DNA of 64,000 bases from NCBI GenBank assembly GCA_949130495.1, contig OX422207.1, positions 711,856,456 to 711,920,455 on the forward strand, read 5' to 3'. This document shows positions 60,603-64,000 of this stretch, piece by piece. Within the stretch, counting starts at the first letter, position 1. Each line of letters opens with the position of its first letter. The position numbers were made by a program, and so were the translations under genes. The stretch comes from Sambucus nigra (Eukaryota; Streptophyta; Magnoliopsida; Dipsacales; Adoxaceae). The notes under the pieces were generated by a model that was not told the DNA's origin, made no database searches, and saw only the letters and a program-made list of their open reading frames with translations.

Positions 60603-62417
60603 CCTCCTGGCAGACTCACATTTCCTCTTCTAAATAGTTGAATTCAATTTAAATGAGTAATAATCTTTGGACATCCTTATTAAAATATTTTGGGAGATAA
60701 AGAAGACCAGTATGACTTATTAAAAATATGAAACCTTTAATGTAAGACGAGATTTACATTTTTCGGGGATGTTTACATATAAGGGACGATGGAACTATGT
60801 ATTAATGGGGGAGACGCGTAAGGTAGTTACATTGGAAAATAAATGAGTACCTACTGAAATTACACATGGGAGGTTAGAAATCCACGAGTGTCACTTGATA
60901 AGTTGGGAAAATCCCACAAATTAAGATAAGAGGCAAACGTTATACGTAATAACTAAATAACGAGTAATAAGGACACATATCATAATTATGGGTCGTGAAT
61001 ATGTACCTAAACTTGATCTGGTAATAGTAGTATATTTATAGGATTGTGTTTATGCATATACTATATACGTGTAAAAATCATGCCCGCGCTACTTGCTAAC
61101 CCTGAGGTTACCGCGCTGGGACAGTCTTATCTCGATGGGACCTTTATGGGGGATATTGAATCATACCCTAGAAGATAGAAATCCTTTGGTACAGGATATC
61201 GAATCGATAGTCAGACGGTCCTAAGAGACGTGAGGGCATGTGCTGACCTCTTAGAGACATGAAACTATGCTTCGCCTCAATATTGTTTGTGTTTTGTTTC
61301 TATATAGTTCGAGAGTGATTCCGAACTTGTATTTCCCTTAGTATGAGTGATACGGGGACTAGATAGCAGAGTATTCCCGCACCATAATTATTATGTGGGG
61401 TGTTGCTAGAATATATATATTATATGAGTATTTAATATATATATTTAAATCTGGAATTTGGGAACTACCTGTTGTGTATATGGTAAGTAAGAATGGAATA
61501 ACTATTTCAATTTGGGAATAAGTGTTTGAAAAGTATAATGTGTTACTGAGAAACTTTATTAGTAAATAAGGTTTAAATGAGAACTTTGTTGTTAAATGAA
61601 ATTAACCTCTTAAACAATTTAATTTGTCAGTTAAATCTTACGAGCAACCTAAGAAAAGATAAGTTAAACCGTTGGGAAGGTTAGTGCGATAGGCGTACAC
61701 ATTAAAAGAGAGGTGAGAATTTCTTAAGGGAGTTTCGCACTAATATGTTGTTGCATTGGCCATAAACATTTTAAATACTTGATAAACAAATTATAAATCA
61801 TTTTTACAATCAGGCTCTGACCCGTTTCCATTTCCTCTTCTCTCTTGTATATATATATGTATATATTTCAGGTGCCCAACCACAGGGGCGTCTTGCATAG
61901 GATCCTTTGGAAGGAACACGTTGCAGCTTAGGTGGGAGGGTTGCAGGCCTCTTGCTTAGACGACCTCATTTGTTGATTCCACTTCTAGCACTATTTATTC
62001 AGTTGGGCATGTGTCGCCCTTTTCCATTATTCAGTTGTTTTATTGGATATTGTGATTCGTTTATTTCCAGTATTTACACTTTGGGATTTATTATTGTCAG
62101 GATGTTTTCCTTTGAGTTTTAAATGTTGGATTCAATTAGTTGAATGCTTAATCATTTGGATTATATGTTACAGGATAGTTGTTGTGTGATTCCTTAACTA
62201 TGAATTATGTAAAGTTAAATGTTGGTTTATAAAAATAAAAATTGGAAAGTAATGTATAAAAATGGTTTTGACACTTAACTTAATTATTTAGGGTGTTTAA
62301 ATTGGAAAAGTTATTTTTACGACAGTGATGCTGAGAATGAACCGGCCGTTCACCTTGATTATAATTTAATAAAGGGCTGATCACCCGGTATTTAATTAGG
62401 CGGGGTGTCACACTCAG

Positions 62418-64000
62418 CAACAACAACTTTTTGTTCTTCAGGGTCGTCAAAGCCAAAGGAAGAGCGGGGGAGGGCAGTAGGGCCAAGACCAGAGATAGGG
62501 GGTTCTATGAAAGTTATCGCAGTGTGGAAAGAAGATCCAAAGGAAGAAATCTTGCCCAAATGCCGCAGTGGTCAACTACAGGGTGAGATCCCGGATATAC
62601 AGACATCGTAGTAGATCATGGATCAGTCTCGGCATTAGAGTTACGTTCGATAACTCGATGATCGCGTGAGGCAGATGACATAGATAGGTGTCCTATGGGT
62701 AAAGCTTAGGAACACATGTGTAGTTCTTGTCTACGGCAAATTGGGGGAAAAGAATGGGATGCCCAGCATGGGAAATAATTATGAGGAGTTTTTGGTTCGG
62801 TTGGGAAGAGGGTGTTGTGTCCAGGAACCATTTGAACCACCAGTTCTATTGACAATTGAAAGTGTAAATTTTATCCCGGGTTGATTGGGGTATGTTTTAT
62901 GTGACACGAGTGAGTCATAGTATTTGTTAATAGTAGATTCGTGTGTGAACGAGTTTAGTAGAGGTGTAGTCGATATTAATATAGCGTATATATAATTACC
63001 ATGGGGTAGTGGGGGTTCTTTGGTATTACCCACCAGAGAGCGGGGGTGACACTAAGAGAAATCTTTCACTACATGGAAGTTTACTACTTTCGAGATTTTG
63101 TGAGTAGGGTAGATGATTTTCCAAGTTTCGATTGATTAACAATGATGTGGGACTATAGTAGTATATATTCGCCATTGAGTCAGTGGGTCTCTCTTTAGTT
63201 CCATCTGCAAGGTAGCAGGTATGAACACTGAGGGGATATATTTTATGAGGATAGCTCATTTTGAGAGGTGATAGTCAAGGTATGGTTTTATCCTGGCTAC
63301 GGACTATTAAGCGATGCTGGGCAGTTACAGTAAGACTATCGTGTTCGTTGTTTTGGGGTAGGATGTATATGTTTGCGTTGTCTCACTTGAAAGAAGGTCG
63401 AGCACGTGGAGATATTTTTATGAAGTAGACTTCAGAGAGAATGGTGGTTTAGATACATTGGACCCCGGTGCGTATGGACTTTTACTGACGAAATTCAGGG
63501 TAGGTTGGGTTCACTGTGAGCGAAAAGTTTTAGCTCATTGTTGTTTACGTGCTGAGAACTTAGTGGTGGTGAGAGCACTGTATCGCGTGATTGCTTGAGA
63601 GACATGGGCATAGACGATTTGATTTATGTATCGGGGGACAAAATCAGCAATATTTTAGCCATATCCTTAGGATCCACAAATTTTGATGATTGACAATGCT
63701 GGAGAGTATTGCATTAGAGAAAGTTATTTTGAGCTTTGTTACGGGATATTACACGCATGGACCTTAATGAACATTGAGGTTAGTGAGACGTTGTTGGATG
63801 CTAGTACATCGATTTTAAAGGTTATATTATTGAACGTGCAGAGAAAACCCTTTAAGATAAGAGATATTACGATATATGGACAGTGGAGTCTGTTAGTGCT
63901 GCGAAGGAAGCACTGAGAAAACTTTCGCACCACAAGTTAATGGGTGGGGAAATATAGAGAAGAATTAAATTGCAATTTTTGGGATAATCGAGGATACCTG
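62418..64000 (+). mobile_element. Internal region of element 3, right part, decayed, cut by the window end
   Basis: Resumes after the TSD of element 4. Short frames such as 62405-62611 have Lys/Arg/Glu-rich gag-like composition, but no zinc knuckle or RT motif is certain. A GATTGACAATGCTGG stretch (63690-63704) resembles GATAACCGACAATGCTAGG of element 4 (54156-54174), so the two internal regions are homologous. No intact gene. Confidence 0.6.

Larger units (their letters stand above)
56322..62412 (+). repeat. 3' LTR of element 4, split by a solo LTR
   Basis: Pieces 56322-57056 and 60150-62412 join to match 48973-51964. Palindrome cluster at 60526-60602. It ends GGCGGGGTGTCACA before the TSD CTCAG. 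Small ORFs inside mirror those of the 5' LTR and are shadows. Confidence 0.92.
48968..62417 (+). mobile_element. Element 4: gypsy-type LTR retrotransposon with decayed internal region
   Basis: The TSD is CTCAG at 48968-48972 and 62413-62417. The 5' LTR is 48973-51964, and the 3' LTR is 56322-57056 plus 60150-62412, split by a solo LTR. Primer binding site and polypurine tract are in place (plus strand). The internal region keeps a gag with zinc knuckles and a recognisable protease remnant, but no intact RT or integrase. It is inserted in the internal region of element 3. Confidence 0.93.

Overview
This is nuclear DNA of a flowering plant, probably a eudicot; the species cannot be told. The evidence is one intron-bearing host gene with plant-type splice sites, plant Ty3/gypsy elements primed by initiator tRNA-Met (TGGTATCAGAGC), CACTA and hAT transposons, AT-rich spacers and plant microsatellites. 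I saw no tRNA, rRNA or CRISPR.

The left 6 kb holds a decayed hAT transposase (about 493-1250, minus strand; its apparent end is near 2090) and the only intact host gene I can support: an APD-family membrane-anchored RING E3 ubiquitin ligase with eight exons at 2326-5049 (+). The rest of the window is a nest of transposons whose borders are mostly fixed by target-site duplications (TSDs).

A second hAT transposase (15821-18123, minus) is split by LTR elements. Element 1 (6183-15815, TSD TCAAA) is non-autonomous, with 3.7 kb LTRs and a 2.3 kb non-coding core. Element 2 (18129-29664, TSD GTCCT) is a Tekay-type chromovirus with gag, protease, RT, RNase H, integrase and chromodomain in order, broken by stops and frameshifts. 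Element 3 starts at 29696 (+) and runs off the right edge. A 682 bp hAT-type MITE sits in the pol region of element 2, and a 653 bp relative sits in the 5' LTR of element 3. Both MITEs carry what looks like a Pol II snRNA-type promoter.

The 5' LTR of element 3 is also split by a 14 kb CACTA element (31575-45625, TSD ATT). It contains about 33 copies of a 169 bp tandem repeat in two subfamilies (34251-39885). Nested in its right subterminal region is a second CACTA element (40927-45523) with a TNPA-like gene. The internal region of element 3 is split by element 4 (48973-62412, TSD CTCAG), and the 3' LTR of element 4 is split by a solo LTR (57057-60149, TSD TTTTT).

Apart from the APD gene, nothing here looks able to make an intact protein. 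The most interesting signals are the snRNA-type promoters in the MITEs, the nucleosome-length satellite inside a CACTA element, the palindrome clusters shared by different LTR families, and a roughly 60 bp motif dispersed in the LTR elements.
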